From Thalassospira tepidiphila MCCC 1A03514 (GTDB lineage Bacteria > Pseudomonadota > Alphaproteobacteria > Rhodospirillales > Thalassospiraceae): DNA of 64,000 bases. The stretch lies in the NCBI RefSeq assembly GCF_001662875.1, contig NZ_JPVZ01000004.1:335893-399892 (forward strand), written 5' to 3'. The notes beneath the pieces were generated by a model, which saw only the letters and a list, made by a program, of their open reading frames with translations, ran no database searches and was not told where the DNA came from. Of the stretch, positions 36,646 to 45,341 are shown in pieces (the stretch's first letter is position 1; every line of letters starts with the position of its first letter). The position numbers and the translations under genes were made by a program.

Positions 36646-37059
36646 CTAACGCACGAGGAATACAGAAAGATCCGAGTGGGACGCGACATATCCGCCATGC
36701 GATGCAAAAATATGGTCGGCAATACCGGGCACGTGCGATGCCATGACGATAACGTCGGCACCAAGCTCGTCGGCCTTGGCGACAAGTTCCTTGCTGAGAT
36801 CCACTGCCGGATCATGCGAAATATGCGCGACCGCCTTGGTGCTTACACCATGCTTGGACGCCAGATCCTCGGCGAACGCCTGAAGTTTCTGTTCAAATTC
36901 CTTTGGCGTATGTGCCACCGATGACGGCGTATTGGTACCGACACCTAGAAGGCTTATCTCGGCCTTGTAATGCTTGGCTAGATCGACCGCCGTTTTAATT
37001 GCTTTATCCAATTTTTCAACGTGGGCCAAATCGACAGGCACGAGAATCTTCTGATACAT
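36646..37059 (-). CDS. universal stress protein, UspA family
   Basis: 137 aa, single Usp domain: MYQKILVPVDLAHVEKLDKAIKTA at the N-terminus, then ISLLGVG and ADVIVMASHVPGIADHIFASHGGYVASHSDLSVFLV. The usual ATP-binding G-2x-G-9x-G(S/T) motif is altered (PGIADHIFASHGGYVAS), so nucleotide binding is uncertain. CGGAGGAATG precedes the start. It lies directly upstream of the BCCT gene, similar to TeaD beside the TeaABC ectoine transporter, so a regulatory role on transport is possible (inference). Confidence 0.9.
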   Translation of the reverse strand: MYQKILVPVDLAHVEKLDKAIKTAVDLAKHYKAEISLLGVGTNTPSSVAHTPKEFEQKLQAFAEDLASKHGVSTKAVAHISHDPAVDLSKELVAKADELGADVIVMASHVPGIADHIFASHGGYVASHSDLSVFLVR

Positions 37060-37919
37060 TCATTCCTCCGTTATGTGCACCACCCCTGAAGTCCGTGGTT
37101 TCACGAAATATCAGGGCAGCGAAAAGAACCTAACATTGACGGTACGCAAAATCAAAAACGGGCTTTCGAAAGTGCGCACAAGCAATGCTGCAATATTTAC
37201 CGTAAAATTCCGTCACACGCTTTGACAGTACTCGTTGCCGAAAATTGACCTGACCACATTGGGAAACTGCGCCTAAAGTCGAATCGCCAAATGATTATTT
37301 TTCAGGTTTCCAAACAGAACATCCGGTGCCTTTAAGCGAATTTTCGATGTTCGAACTTGAAAATTTTAAAAATTTTTTCTCAATCAAAATCGGCCTATCC
37401 AACCCATCGGCTTTTCCACCCGTAAACCCCTTAATTGGCAAGGCGTTTCTTGGCAAAATCCATCGGATTTCTATTCTATTTTTCAGAGAGTTTCGGATGA
37501 TGAAACTCTATCCCCGGATGGCGAAAAATCGCACGGCCATGCGCACTTGGCTTGATGAAGCCCCCAAACTCGTGTCACGATGTGCGCGATTTGTGCACTG
37601 TCTGTCCCACACAACATGTGCCTCCAGATCAGAACACCATAAGTTCTGAATGGACATATTTGCTGGATCCGTCTTGTGAAAGGCAGGCATCCATGGCCGT
37701 GCACATACCCGAAAGGGAAAATTATTGTGGCCAACGGGGGAGTTGATCAACTGCGCAATAACGGTGCCATGGCGCAACAGCACATCTTCATGCTGCATGC
37801 CCGTTTGTGTCTGAACGACACCCCAACCTGCACAACCAAGCACAATCAAATCGCGGGTAGGATCTGCCACACCATTAAAATAATTCAGCAAAATCAAAAG
37901 CATCAGAGAAGGAACAGGG
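37060..37919. other. 860-bp region without a convincing gene
   Basis: Between divergent usp and the peptide ABC operon. It includes an AT-rich tract at about 37290-37480 with A/T palindromic runs (AAAATTTTAAAAATTTTTT near 37361-37379), suggesting promoters or bent DNA. Open frames at 37326-37649 (+) and 37508-38029 (-) have no recognisable family or start signal and I do not call them. No RNA gene is recognised. Confidence 0.5.
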
Positions 37920-39509
37920 ATGACTGACCCTATCAAGTATTTCGCGTCACGCGTCACAGCATCTGAAATGAACCGTCGTGAATTCATCGGCCGTTCGATG
38001 GCCGCCGGCCTGACCCTTGCCGCTGCCACAAGCCTTTATGGCAAGGCCGCCATGGCACAAGAACCCAAGCGCGGCGGGCATCTGAAACTTGGCCTTCAGG
38101 GCGGGGCTTCGACCGACGTTATTGATCCGGCAAAATCCTCTTCGCAATTCACCTTTGCCATGAACCGTAACTGGGGCGACACCCTGGTTGAATCGCACCC
38201 GACCAGCGGCCTTGCCGTCCCGTCGCTTGCAGAATCCTGGGAACCGAATGCCGACGCATCTGTCTGGACGTTCAAGATCCGCAAGGGTGTCGAGTTCCAT
38301 GACGGCTCCGAACTGACCATCGACGATGTTGTCAAAACCCTGAACCGCCACACCGACGAAAAGTCCGAGTCCGGCGCACTGGGCGTTCTGGGCTCGATCA
38401 AGGGCATCGAAAACAAGGGCGGCGATCTTGTTCTGACGCTTTCGGAAGGCAACGCTGATCTTCCGCTTCTGCTGAGTGACTATCACCTCGTGATCCAGCC
38501 GGGTGGCGGTTATGACAACCCGAATGCCGGTATCGGTACCGGTCCGTTCAAGATCGACAACTTCGAAGCCGGCGTGCGCGCAACGTTTGTGAAAAACGAA
38601 AATGACTGGCGCACCGATCGTGGCTTTGTTGATTCCGTCGAAATGATCGTGATGAACGATGCCACCGCACGTATGGCAGCCCTGTCATCGGGTCAGGTTC
38701 ACTTCATCAACCGCGTCGATCCCAAGACCGTTGGCCTTCTGAAACGTGCACCGAATGTTGAAATCCAGACCACTTCGGGCCGTGGCCACTATGTCTTCAT
38801 CATGCATTGCAACACCGCACCGTTTGACAATAACGACCTGCGTCTGGCGCTGAAATACGCGATGGACCGCGAAACCATGGTCGAAAAGATCCTTGGCGGT
38901 TACGGCAAGGTCGGCAACGACTTCCCGATCAACGAAACCTATGCCCTGTTCCCGGAAGGCATCGAACAGCGTTCCTATGATCCGGACAAGGCGGCCTTCC
39001 ACTTCAAGAAGTCCGGCCATGACGGTTCGGTTCTGCTGCGCACGTCTGACGTTGCCTTCCCGGGTGCTGTTGATGCCGCAGTCCTGTATCAGGAAACCGC
39101 GAAAAAGGCCGGGATCGATATCGAAATCAAGCGCGAGCCGGGTGACGGTTACTGGTCGAACGTCTGGAACGTCCAGCCGTTCTCGACCTCTTACTGGGGT
39201 GGTCGTCCGACCCAGGACCAGATGTATTCGACGGCCTATCTGTCAAGTGCTGACTGGAACGACACCCGCTTCTTCAACACTGACTTCGACAAGATCCTTC
39301 TCGAAGCACGTGCTGAACTTGATCAGGCCAAGCGTAAGGAAATGTATCACGACATGGCACTGATGGTCCGTGACACCGGTGGTCTTATTCTGCCGATGTT
39401 CAATGACTTCGTGAACGCAACCACGACCAACGTTTCCGGCTTTGTCGATGACATCGGGAACGACATGTCGAACGGTTATGTTGCGACACGTTTGTGGATC
39501 AACAGCTAA
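37920..39509 (+). CDS. ABC transporter substrate-binding protein, peptide family 5, Tat-exported
   Basis: 529 aa. A twin-arginine signal (NRREFIGRSMAAGLTLAAATSL, with cleavage after AMA near residue 46) is preceded by an unusually long n-region. The mature protein follows the family-5 pattern: LAVPSLAESWEPNADASVWTFKIRKGVEFHDGSELTIDDVV, IGTGPFKIDNF, and LRLALKYAMDRETMVEKIL. It binds oligopeptides or other amide-containing solutes for the permeases and ATPase downstream. Substrate not determined. GGAACAGGG precedes the start. Confidence 0.93.
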   Translation: MTDPIKYFASRVTASEMNRREFIGRSMAAGLTLAAATSLYGKAAMAQEPKRGGHLKLGLQGGASTDVIDPAKSSSQFTFAMNRNWGDTLVESHPTSGLAVPSLAESWEPNADASVWTFKIRKGVEFHDGSELTIDDVVKTLNRHTDEKSESGALGVLGSIKGIENKGGDLVLTLSEGNADLPLLLSDYHLVIQPGGGYDNPNAGIGTGPFKIDNFEAGVRATFVKNENDWRTDRGFVDSVEMIVMNDATARMAALSSGQVHFINRVDPKTVGLLKRAPNVEIQTTSGRGHYVFIMHCNTAPFDNNDLRLALKYAMDRETMVEKILGGYGKVGNDFPINETYALFPEGIEQRSYDPDKAAFHFKKSGHDGSVLLRTSDVAFPGAVDAAVLYQETAKKAGIDIEIKREPGDGYWSNVWNVQPFSTSYWGGRPTQDQMYSTAYLSSADWNDTRFFNTDFDKILLEARAELDQAKRKEMYHDMALMVRDTGGLILPMFNDFVNATTTNVSGFVDDIGNDMSNGYVATRLWINS

Positions 39510-39540
39510 TCAACCGGGGTGCATTGCATCCCGATGATTG

Positions 39541-39585
39541 AAGACTTGCGGGATCACGGTTGGTTTGACCGTGGTCCCCGTCTTG
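39541..39585 (+). terminator. intercistronic stem-loop after the binding-protein gene
   Basis: GGGATCACGGT (39550-39560) pairs with ACCGTGGTCCC (39568-39578), one G-U, within an outer AAGAC/GTCTT pairing, followed by a partial T-run TCTTGTTGTT. A likely attenuator before the permease genes. Confidence 0.68.
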
Positions 39586-39705
39586 TTGTTCGCCTGTTTG
39601 TTTGACACATGGTCTGATCGAAATTTCCAGATGGAGGCAAATTATCCTTTGCCGTCCCACCCGTCTTGAATTTCCGTTCAGGCCATTAAGGGGGAGTATG
39701 TGTTC

Positions 39706-40713
39706 ATGGCCAATCCCTTGGCCGGCGTACGAGCCACGCGACACAGACTGAAAGAAACCCATCCGCTATCGGTGTTGATTGCCGAACGTCTGGGTTTGAG
39801 TTTGTTGTTGCTCTGGGCTGTATCAATTCTGATTTTTGCCGGAGTCGAAGCCCTTCCGGGCGATTTTGCCGAAACCTATCTTGGTCAGTCTGCAACACCG
39901 CAGGCGATTGCCAATATCCGCGCCGACCTTGGCCTGGATCGCCCGATTACCACGCGCTATTTCGAATGGCTTGGCGGCGTAGTTCAAGGTGACTTTGGCA
40001 ACAGCTGGGCCAGTGGTGCGCCGGTGACCGAACAAATCACCAAGCGCCTTGGCAACTCGCTGTTTCTTGCGTTCTTCGCCGCGGCAATTTCGGTCCCGCT
40101 TGCGGTTGGGCTTGGCATGGTCGCGGTTCACTATCGCAACCGTATTCCTGATCGCGTGATCAACGTTCTGTCGCTTGCCGCGATCTCCCTGCCGGAATTC
40201 TTCATCGGCTATATCCTGATTGTGTTCTTTGCCGTTCAGATGGGGGTCGCGACCTTCCCGTCCACGGTCTATGACAATATGAGCTGGTCAGAACGACTGG
40301 CCGCCATTGCCCTGCCGACGGCAACGCTGGTGATGGTGGTACTCGCACATATGATGCGCATGACCCGTGCGGCCATTATCAGTGTGATGTCATCGGCCTA
40401 CATGGAAACGGCCGAGCTGAAAGGCCTTGGCGCCTTCAAGGCGATCGTCAAACACGCGGCCCCCAACGCAATCGCCCCGATTGTCAACGTCGTGGCGCTA
40501 AACCTTGCCTATCTGGTGGTCGGTGTTGTCGTGGTCGAAGTTGTCTTCGTCTATCCCGGCATGGGCCAGTATATGGTTGATGCCGTGACGGTACGTGACA
40601 TGCCCGTCGTGCAGGCCTGCGGGCTTATCTTTGCGGCGGTGTATATCCTGCTCAATATGGTGGCCGATATCGTCGCCATTGTCGCCAATCCGAGACTGAG
40701 GCATCCGCGATGA
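39706..40713 (+). CDS. peptide-type ABC permease, DppB-like
   Basis: 335 aa from ATG 39706, with GGGGGAG 9 bp upstream (an in-frame GTG lies at 39700). Six membrane helices; the DppB/OppB motif EALPGDFAETYLG is near residue 47 and the EAA loop AYMETAELKGLGAFKAIVKHAAPNAIAPI near 225. One half of the inner-membrane channel. The stop overlaps the next permease (ATGA). Confidence 0.93.
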   Translation: MANPLAGVRATRHRLKETHPLSVLIAERLGLSLLLLWAVSILIFAGVEALPGDFAETYLGQSATPQAIANIRADLGLDRPITTRYFEWLGGVVQGDFGNSWASGAPVTEQITKRLGNSLFLAFFAAAISVPLAVGLGMVAVHYRNRIPDRVINVLSLAAISLPEFFIGYILIVFFAVQMGVATFPSTVYDNMSWSERLAAIALPTATLVMVVLAHMMRMTRAAIISVMSSAYMETAELKGLGAFKAIVKHAAPNAIAPIVNVVALNLAYLVVGVVVVEVVFVYPGMGQYMVDAVTVRDMPVVQACGLIFAAVYILLNMVADIVAIVANPRLRHPR

Positions 40714-41537
40714 GATTACGTGAAATCCCGCTGACAGCCTGGATCGGAATTCTGGGCATTCTGTTTGCTTTTGGCTGTGCCGTCTTTGCCCCGCTCATCG
40801 CGCCCTATGGGGAACGCGAAATTGTTGCGGGTGTTTGGGAACCGGCCAGTGACCTTTATCTTCTGGGTACCGATAACCTTGGCCGTGATCTTCTGTCACG
40901 CCTGATTTACGGTGCGCAGACAACCCTGTTTGTGTCGCTTGCGGCATCGATCCTGTCGTTTTCAATCGGCATTTTCCTGAGCTTCACGGCCGCTGTTTCC
41001 GGTGGCCCGATTGATCAGGGACTGTCGCGTCTGAACGATCTGATGATGTCGATCCCGACCCTGATTTTCGCCCTCGTGGTGCTGGCGGTCCTTCCGCAAA
41101 ACATCTTCATCCTGATTGCTGTGATGGCCATTCTCGACTCAACGCGTGTCTATCGTCTGGGCCGTGCAGTCGCGCTTGACGTTGCGGTGATGGAATTTGT
41201 CGAGGCCGCCAAACTGCGTGGTGAAGGCCGGATGTGGATCATCTTCCGTGAAATTCTGCCCAACACGCTTTCGCCGCTTTTGGCGGAATTCGGGCTGCGT
41301 TTCGCGTTTTCGATCCTGTTCCTGTCAACACTGTCCTTCCTCGGTCTTGGCATTCAACCACCCGCCGCCGACTGGGGAGGCATGGTCAAGGACAACAAGG
41401 ATGGCATCATCTTTGGCATTCAGGCCGCCCTTATTCCGGGTGGCGCGATTGCGGCCCTGGCTGTCTGTGTCAACATGGTTGTCGACTGGTTGCTGAAACG
41501 TACTTCCAGCCTGAAAGGAGGCCGCGGCGATGTCTGA
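40710..41537 (+). CDS. peptide-type ABC permease, DppC-like
   Basis: 275 aa. Typical DppC start: a membrane helix, then IAPYGEREIVAG and LLGTDNLGRDLLSRLIYGAQTTLFVSL. The EAA loop reads FVEAAKLRGEGRMWIIFREILPNTLSPLLAEFG. It pairs with the preceding permease. The stop overlaps the ATPase gene by 8 bp, which begins with its own GGAGG just upstream. Confidence 0.93.
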   Translation: MRLREIPLTAWIGILGILFAFGCAVFAPLIAPYGEREIVAGVWEPASDLYLLGTDNLGRDLLSRLIYGAQTTLFVSLAASILSFSIGIFLSFTAAVSGGPIDQGLSRLNDLMMSIPTLIFALVVLAVLPQNIFILIAVMAILDSTRVYRLGRAVALDVAVMEFVEAAKLRGEGRMWIIFREILPNTLSPLLAEFGLRFAFSILFLSTLSFLGLGIQPPAADWGGMVKDNKDGIIFGIQAALIPGGAIAALAVCVNMVVDWLLKRTSSLKGGRGDV

Positions 41538-43161
41538 TCTTTTATCGGTACGCGATCTGCGCATTGGCGCGACCATCTTCCCGCCGGGTGAAGCACCGCA
41601 GGATATCGAGATCGTCCATGGTGTGTCCTTTGATCTGCAAAAGGGCAAGGTCCTTGGCCTGATCGGGGAATCCGGTGCGGGCAAATCCACCATCGGCCTT
41701 GCAGCACTGGCCTATGGCCGAGGTGGTGTGCGCATCACGGGCGGTGAAGTCCTGCTTGATGGCCAGGACATTCTGCCGCTTGATAAAAAGGGGATCCGCA
41801 AGATCCGTGGGGCCCGTGTCTGTTACGTCGCGCAATCGGCTGCGGCATCTTTCAACCCGGCGCACAAACTGGGCGATCAGGTTATTGAAGCCACGGTCGA
41901 ACACGGCCTGATGAGCCGGGATGAGGCCCGCAAACGCGCCGACTACCTTTTTGAAATTCTGGGTCTTCCCGACCCCAAGAATTTCGGCAACCGGTTCCCG
42001 CATCAGGTATCGGGCGGGCAGTTGCAACGTGCAATGACCGCCATGGCACTGTGTTCCAAACCGGAACTGATTGTCTTTGACGAACCGACCACCGCCCTTG
42101 ATGTGACCACCCAGATTGATGTTCTGGCCGCGATCAAGAATGCGATTGAAATGACAGGGACAGCAGCCCTTTACATCACCCATGATCTGGCCGTTGTCGC
42201 CCAGATTTCCGATGACATCATGGTGCTGCGCAATGGTGAAACCGTCGAATACGGCCCGGTCCAGCAGATCATTGAAAACCCGCGTCAGGAATATACCAAG
42301 GCGCTGGTCAATGTGCGCCAAACCAAACAGACCGAAGCGCGCGATCAGTCCGATGCGTTGCTGAAAGTTGAAAACATCTCGGCGGCGTATGGCAACGGGG
42401 TGCAGGTTCTTTATGACGTATCGCTGCATGTGCCGCGTGGTCAGACACTGGCCGTGGTGGGGGAATCCGGTTCGGGTAAATCGACACTGGCCCGCGTCAT
42501 CACCGGGTTGCTGCCCCCATTCCAGGGCAGTGTCACATTCGGTGACGAGGAACTGTCCAACGCCCAAAAGGACCGGTCACGCGATCACTTGCGACGCATC
42601 CAGCTGATCTATCAAATGGCGGATATCGCGATGAACCCGCGCCAGACCGTCGGGCAGATCATCGGTCGTCCGTTGCAATTCTATTTCGGCAAGCGTGGTG
42701 CGGAACGCAAAAAGGAAGTCATCAAACTTCTTGATGAAATCGAGATGGGTGAAGCTTTCTATGACCGTTATCCGGCCGAACTTTCCGGCGGGCAGAAACA
42801 ACGCGTGGCGATCGCGCGTGCCCTGGCCGCACAGCCGGAACTGATCCTGTGTGACGAGCCGACCTCGGCCCTTGATCCGCTGGTGGCCGAGGGCATTCTT
42901 GATCTTTTGCTGCGTCTGCAGAAAGAACGTCAGGTGTCCTATCTGTTCATCACCCATGACATCGCGATTGTGCGTGCAATTGCCGATTCTGTTGCGGTGA
43001 TGCTGCAGGGCAAGCTGGTCGATTTCGGCCCACGCTCCGAGGTCTTGAACCCGCCATTTGACGATTACACCGACCTTCTTTTGAAATCGGTGCCGGAAAT
43101 GGAACTGGGCTGGCTGGAAAAAGTTCTGGCCACTCGCAAAATGGAAAGTGCCGGTCACTAA
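41530..43161 (+). CDS. peptide-type ABC ATPase, fused DppD-DppF
   Basis: 543 aa with two complete nucleotide-binding domains in one chain. First: Walker [10 protein letters not shown] near residue 49, signature [15 protein letters not shown], Walker [13 protein letters not shown]. Second: Walker [10 protein letters not shown] near 316, signature [15 protein letters not shown], Walker [13 protein letters not shown]. It powers the family-5 importer encoded upstream. Fusion of the two ATPases is common in proteobacteria. A strong terminator follows. Confidence 0.95.
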   Translation: MSDLLSVRDLRIGATIFPPGEAPQDIEIVHGVSFDLQKGKVLGLIGESGAGKSTIGLAALAYGRGGVRITGGEVLLDGQDILPLDKKGIRKIRGARVCYVAQSAAASFNPAHKLGDQVIEATVEHGLMSRDEARKRADYLFEILGLPDPKNFGNRFPHQVSGGQLQRAMTAMALCSKPELIVFDEPTTALDVTTQIDVLAAIKNAIEMTGTAALYITHDLAVVAQISDDIMVLRNGETVEYGPVQQIIENPRQEYTKALVNVRQTKQTEARDQSDALLKVENISAAYGNGVQVLYDVSLHVPRGQTLAVVGESGSGKSTLARVITGLLPPFQGSVTFGDEELSNAQKDRSRDHLRRIQLIYQMADIAMNPRQTVGQIIGRPLQFYFGKRGAERKKEVIKLLDEIEMGEAFYDRYPAELSGGQKQRVAIARALAAQPELILCDEPTSALDPLVAEGILDLLLRLQKERQVSYLFITHDIAIVRAIADSVAVMLQGKLVDFGPRSEVLNPPFDDYTDLLLKSVPEMELGWLEKVLATRKMESAGH

Positions 43162-43178
43162 AAACCGTGCAAAAACAA

Positions 43179-43211
43179 AAAAAGGCGGCCCGGGTCATGG
43201 GCCGCCTTTTT
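43179..43211 (+). terminator. intrinsic terminator of the peptide ABC operon
   Basis: Perfect 13-bp stem AAAAAGGCGGCCC / GGGCCGCCTTTTT with a 7-nt loop, 18 bp after the stop. Confidence 0.92.
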
Positions 43212-43253
43212 GAATAAGCCCCACATAACCACTCCAAAGGACCACGCCCCGAC

Positions 43254-45260
43254 ATGTCCGACCGAAATTTCACCGTTATTGAAAACACCTTTATCACCAT
43301 TGCAGACGGTACCCGATTGGCCGCACGCATGTGGATGCCCGAAAATGCCGAAAACGATCCGGTTCCGGCGGTGTTTGAGTTTCTGCCCTATCGCAAGGGC
43401 GATGGGACCTGTGCCCGCGATGAGTCGACCTATCCCGAATTTGCCAAGGCCGGCATTGCCGGCGTACGCATTGATATTCGCGGATCAGGTGAATCAGATG
43501 GTGTGATTGACGGCGAATATACCGAACTTGAACTGGCCAATGCGTGTGAGCTGATTGCATGGATCGCCGATCAGCCGTGGTGCAACGGATCGGTCGGTAT
43601 GATGGGGATTTCCTGGGGCGGATTTAACTGCCTGCAGGTTGCCGCCCTCAATCCGCCTGCGCTCAAGGCGGTGATTTCCATCGCATCAACGGTGGACCGC
43701 TATAACGACGACATTCACTACAAAAATGGCTGTCATCTCTCGGCACAACTGTCTTGGGCGGGCACAATGCTGGCCTATCAGTCACGCTCACCTGATCCGG
43801 CATTGGTCGGGGATGACTGGCGCGCAATGTGGCTGCACCGCCTGAAGGAAGAACCGTTCTTTTTGGAAGAATGGCTTCAACACCAGACCCGCGATGATTT
43901 CTGGAAGCATGCCTCGATCTGCGAGGATTTTGATGCCGTCAAAATCCCGTCGATGGTTCTGGCCGGTTGGGCCGATGGCTATCGCAACACGCCAATGCGC
44001 GCGATTGAAGGCATGCCTGATCGCGCCAAGGCCCTGATCGGCCCGTGGGTGCACAAATATCCGCATTTCGCCTGGCCAAAGCCGCGTGCTGACTTCACAG
44101 GCGAAGCCATCAAATGGTGGAACAAGTGGCTGCGGGGTGATGATAACGGTATGGATGACCTGCCGCAGATGCGCGCCTATATCCTTGATGGCCCCAAACC
44201 GGCCCCGCACCGCGATTTTGATCCGGGCTTCTGGATCGCCAAGGACACATGGACGCAGCCCGAAACCAAGACCGTCTATGTCAATGACGGCAGGCTCGCC
44301 TTCGAGGCAGGTGACGAAAGTGCCCCTGCTGCAGACATCTATTTGAAATCACCACTCGATACCGGAACCGCATCGGGCGAATATTTCACGCTGAAACCCG
44401 ATGCCGAAATGGCCATTGATCAGCGTCCGGATGACGCCGGATCACTGGTCTTTGAAACCGCACCGCTAGAGGCCGAGATTGACCTTCTGGGCCGTCCGGT
44501 TTTGCGTCTTGATGTCGAATGCGATGCAGACTGGTCGAACCTGTGCGCACGTCTGGTCGATGTGCATCCTGATGGTACGGCAACCCGCGTATCGTTCGGG
44601 GTTCTGAACCTTGCCCATCGTGATCTTGAAGCCAATTATAACGATCCCAAACCGATTCCGCGCGGTCAGAAAGTCACCGTCACGCTTGTGCTTGATGCCT
44701 GCGGCTATCGTTTCAAGCTGGGTCACCGCATGCGGCTTGCACTGTCGACATCCTATTGGCCGATGATCCTGCCAGCACCCTTTGACGCGGGACTGACTGT
44801 ATCACCATCTTCTATTGCTTTTGATCTGCCGTTGCTCGGCGCGCACGAGAAGATTGAGGTCAAGGAACCGGACAATCCCGATCCGCTGCCGAAATATATC
44901 GAACACAAACCGGGCCGGACAGAACGGAGTGTTCAACGCAATCTGACGCATAACGAAACCCGCTATCGCATCTATGAAGATACCGGTCTTCATGAACATC
45001 CTGATTCGCGCCTGTCGACCCGACAAGTGCGCAGCGAAACCTGGACGATCAATCCGCTTGATCCGACTTCGGTTAAGGGTGAAGCGGCCTGGACCTGTGA
45101 TCTGGAACGTGATGACTGGTCGGTGCGAACTGATTGCCACGCGGAACTGACATGTGACCGCGACAATTGGTATGTGTCGGCCTGGGTGATTGGCTATGAG
45201 GGCAGTGAACAGGTTTTTGAAAAGACTTGGGAAAAGACCATTCCCCGAAACTTCATGTAA
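43254..45260 (+). CDS. CocE/NonD-family hydrolase (X-Pro dipeptidyl-peptidase S15 type)
   Basis: 668 aa. The N-terminal alpha/beta-hydrolase domain begins NTFITIADGTRLAARMWMP, with the oxyanion-region FLPYRKGDGT and nucleophile elbow MMGISWGGF (Ser120). The C-terminal beta-sandwich (PF08530 type, from about residue 340 with EYFTLKPD and GHRMRLALSTSYWP) completes the CocE/NonD layout. Members hydrolyse esters or amides such as cocaine, cephalosporin C intermediates or X-Pro peptides. There is no signal peptide. Its position 92 bp after a peptide-type importer suggests it may act on the imported compound (inference), although a terminator separates them. Length is about 100 residues over CocE. 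Confidence 0.88.
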   Translation: MSDRNFTVIENTFITIADGTRLAARMWMPENAENDPVPAVFEFLPYRKGDGTCARDESTYPEFAKAGIAGVRIDIRGSGESDGVIDGEYTELELANACELIAWIADQPWCNGSVGMMGISWGGFNCLQVAALNPPALKAVISIASTVDRYNDDIHYKNGCHLSAQLSWAGTMLAYQSRSPDPALVGDDWRAMWLHRLKEEPFFLEEWLQHQTRDDFWKHASICEDFDAVKIPSMVLAGWADGYRNTPMRAIEGMPDRAKALIGPWVHKYPHFAWPKPRADFTGEAIKWWNKWLRGDDNGMDDLPQMRAYILDGPKPAPHRDFDPGFWIAKDTWTQPETKTVYVNDGRLAFEAGDESAPAADIYLKSPLDTGTASGEYFTLKPDAEMAIDQRPDDAGSLVFETAPLEAEIDLLGRPVLRLDVECDADWSNLCARLVDVHPDGTATRVSFGVLNLAHRDLEANYNDPKPIPRGQKVTVTLVLDACGYRFKLGHRMRLALSTSYWPMILPAPFDAGLTVSPSSIAFDLPLLGAHEKIEVKEPDNPDPLPKYIEHKPGRTERSVQRNLTHNETRYRIYEDTGLHEHPDSRLSTRQVRSETWTINPLDPTSVKGEAAWTCDLERDDWSVRTDCHAELTCDRDNWYVSAWVIGYEGSEQVFEKTWEKTIPRNFM

Positions 45261-45272
45261 CCATCTGCACGA

Positions 45273-45299
45273 AAAAGGGCCGGTTATCCGGCCCTTTTC
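45273..45299 (+). terminator. intrinsic terminator after the CocE-type hydrolase gene
   Basis: Perfect 11-bp stem AAAAGGGCCGG / CCGGCCCTTTT with loop TTAT, 12 bp after the stop; it can also serve the converging autotransporter gene. Confidence 0.92.
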
Positions 45300-45341
45300 T
45301 TATAATTGGTCGATCATGGTGCGAACAGCATCGCGCAAAAC

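Noticed and set aside
37326..37649. 107-codon open frame in the gap before the peptide ABC operon
   Set aside because: No ribosome binding site, no recognisable domain, and composition unlike neighbouring genes.
37508..38029. 173-codon minus-strand frame
   Set aside because: It overlaps the start of the binding-protein gene antisense and has no family features.
41542..42567. 341-codon minus-strand frame inside the fused ABC ATPase
   Set aside because: Antisense shadow of a gene with complete Walker and signature motifs.
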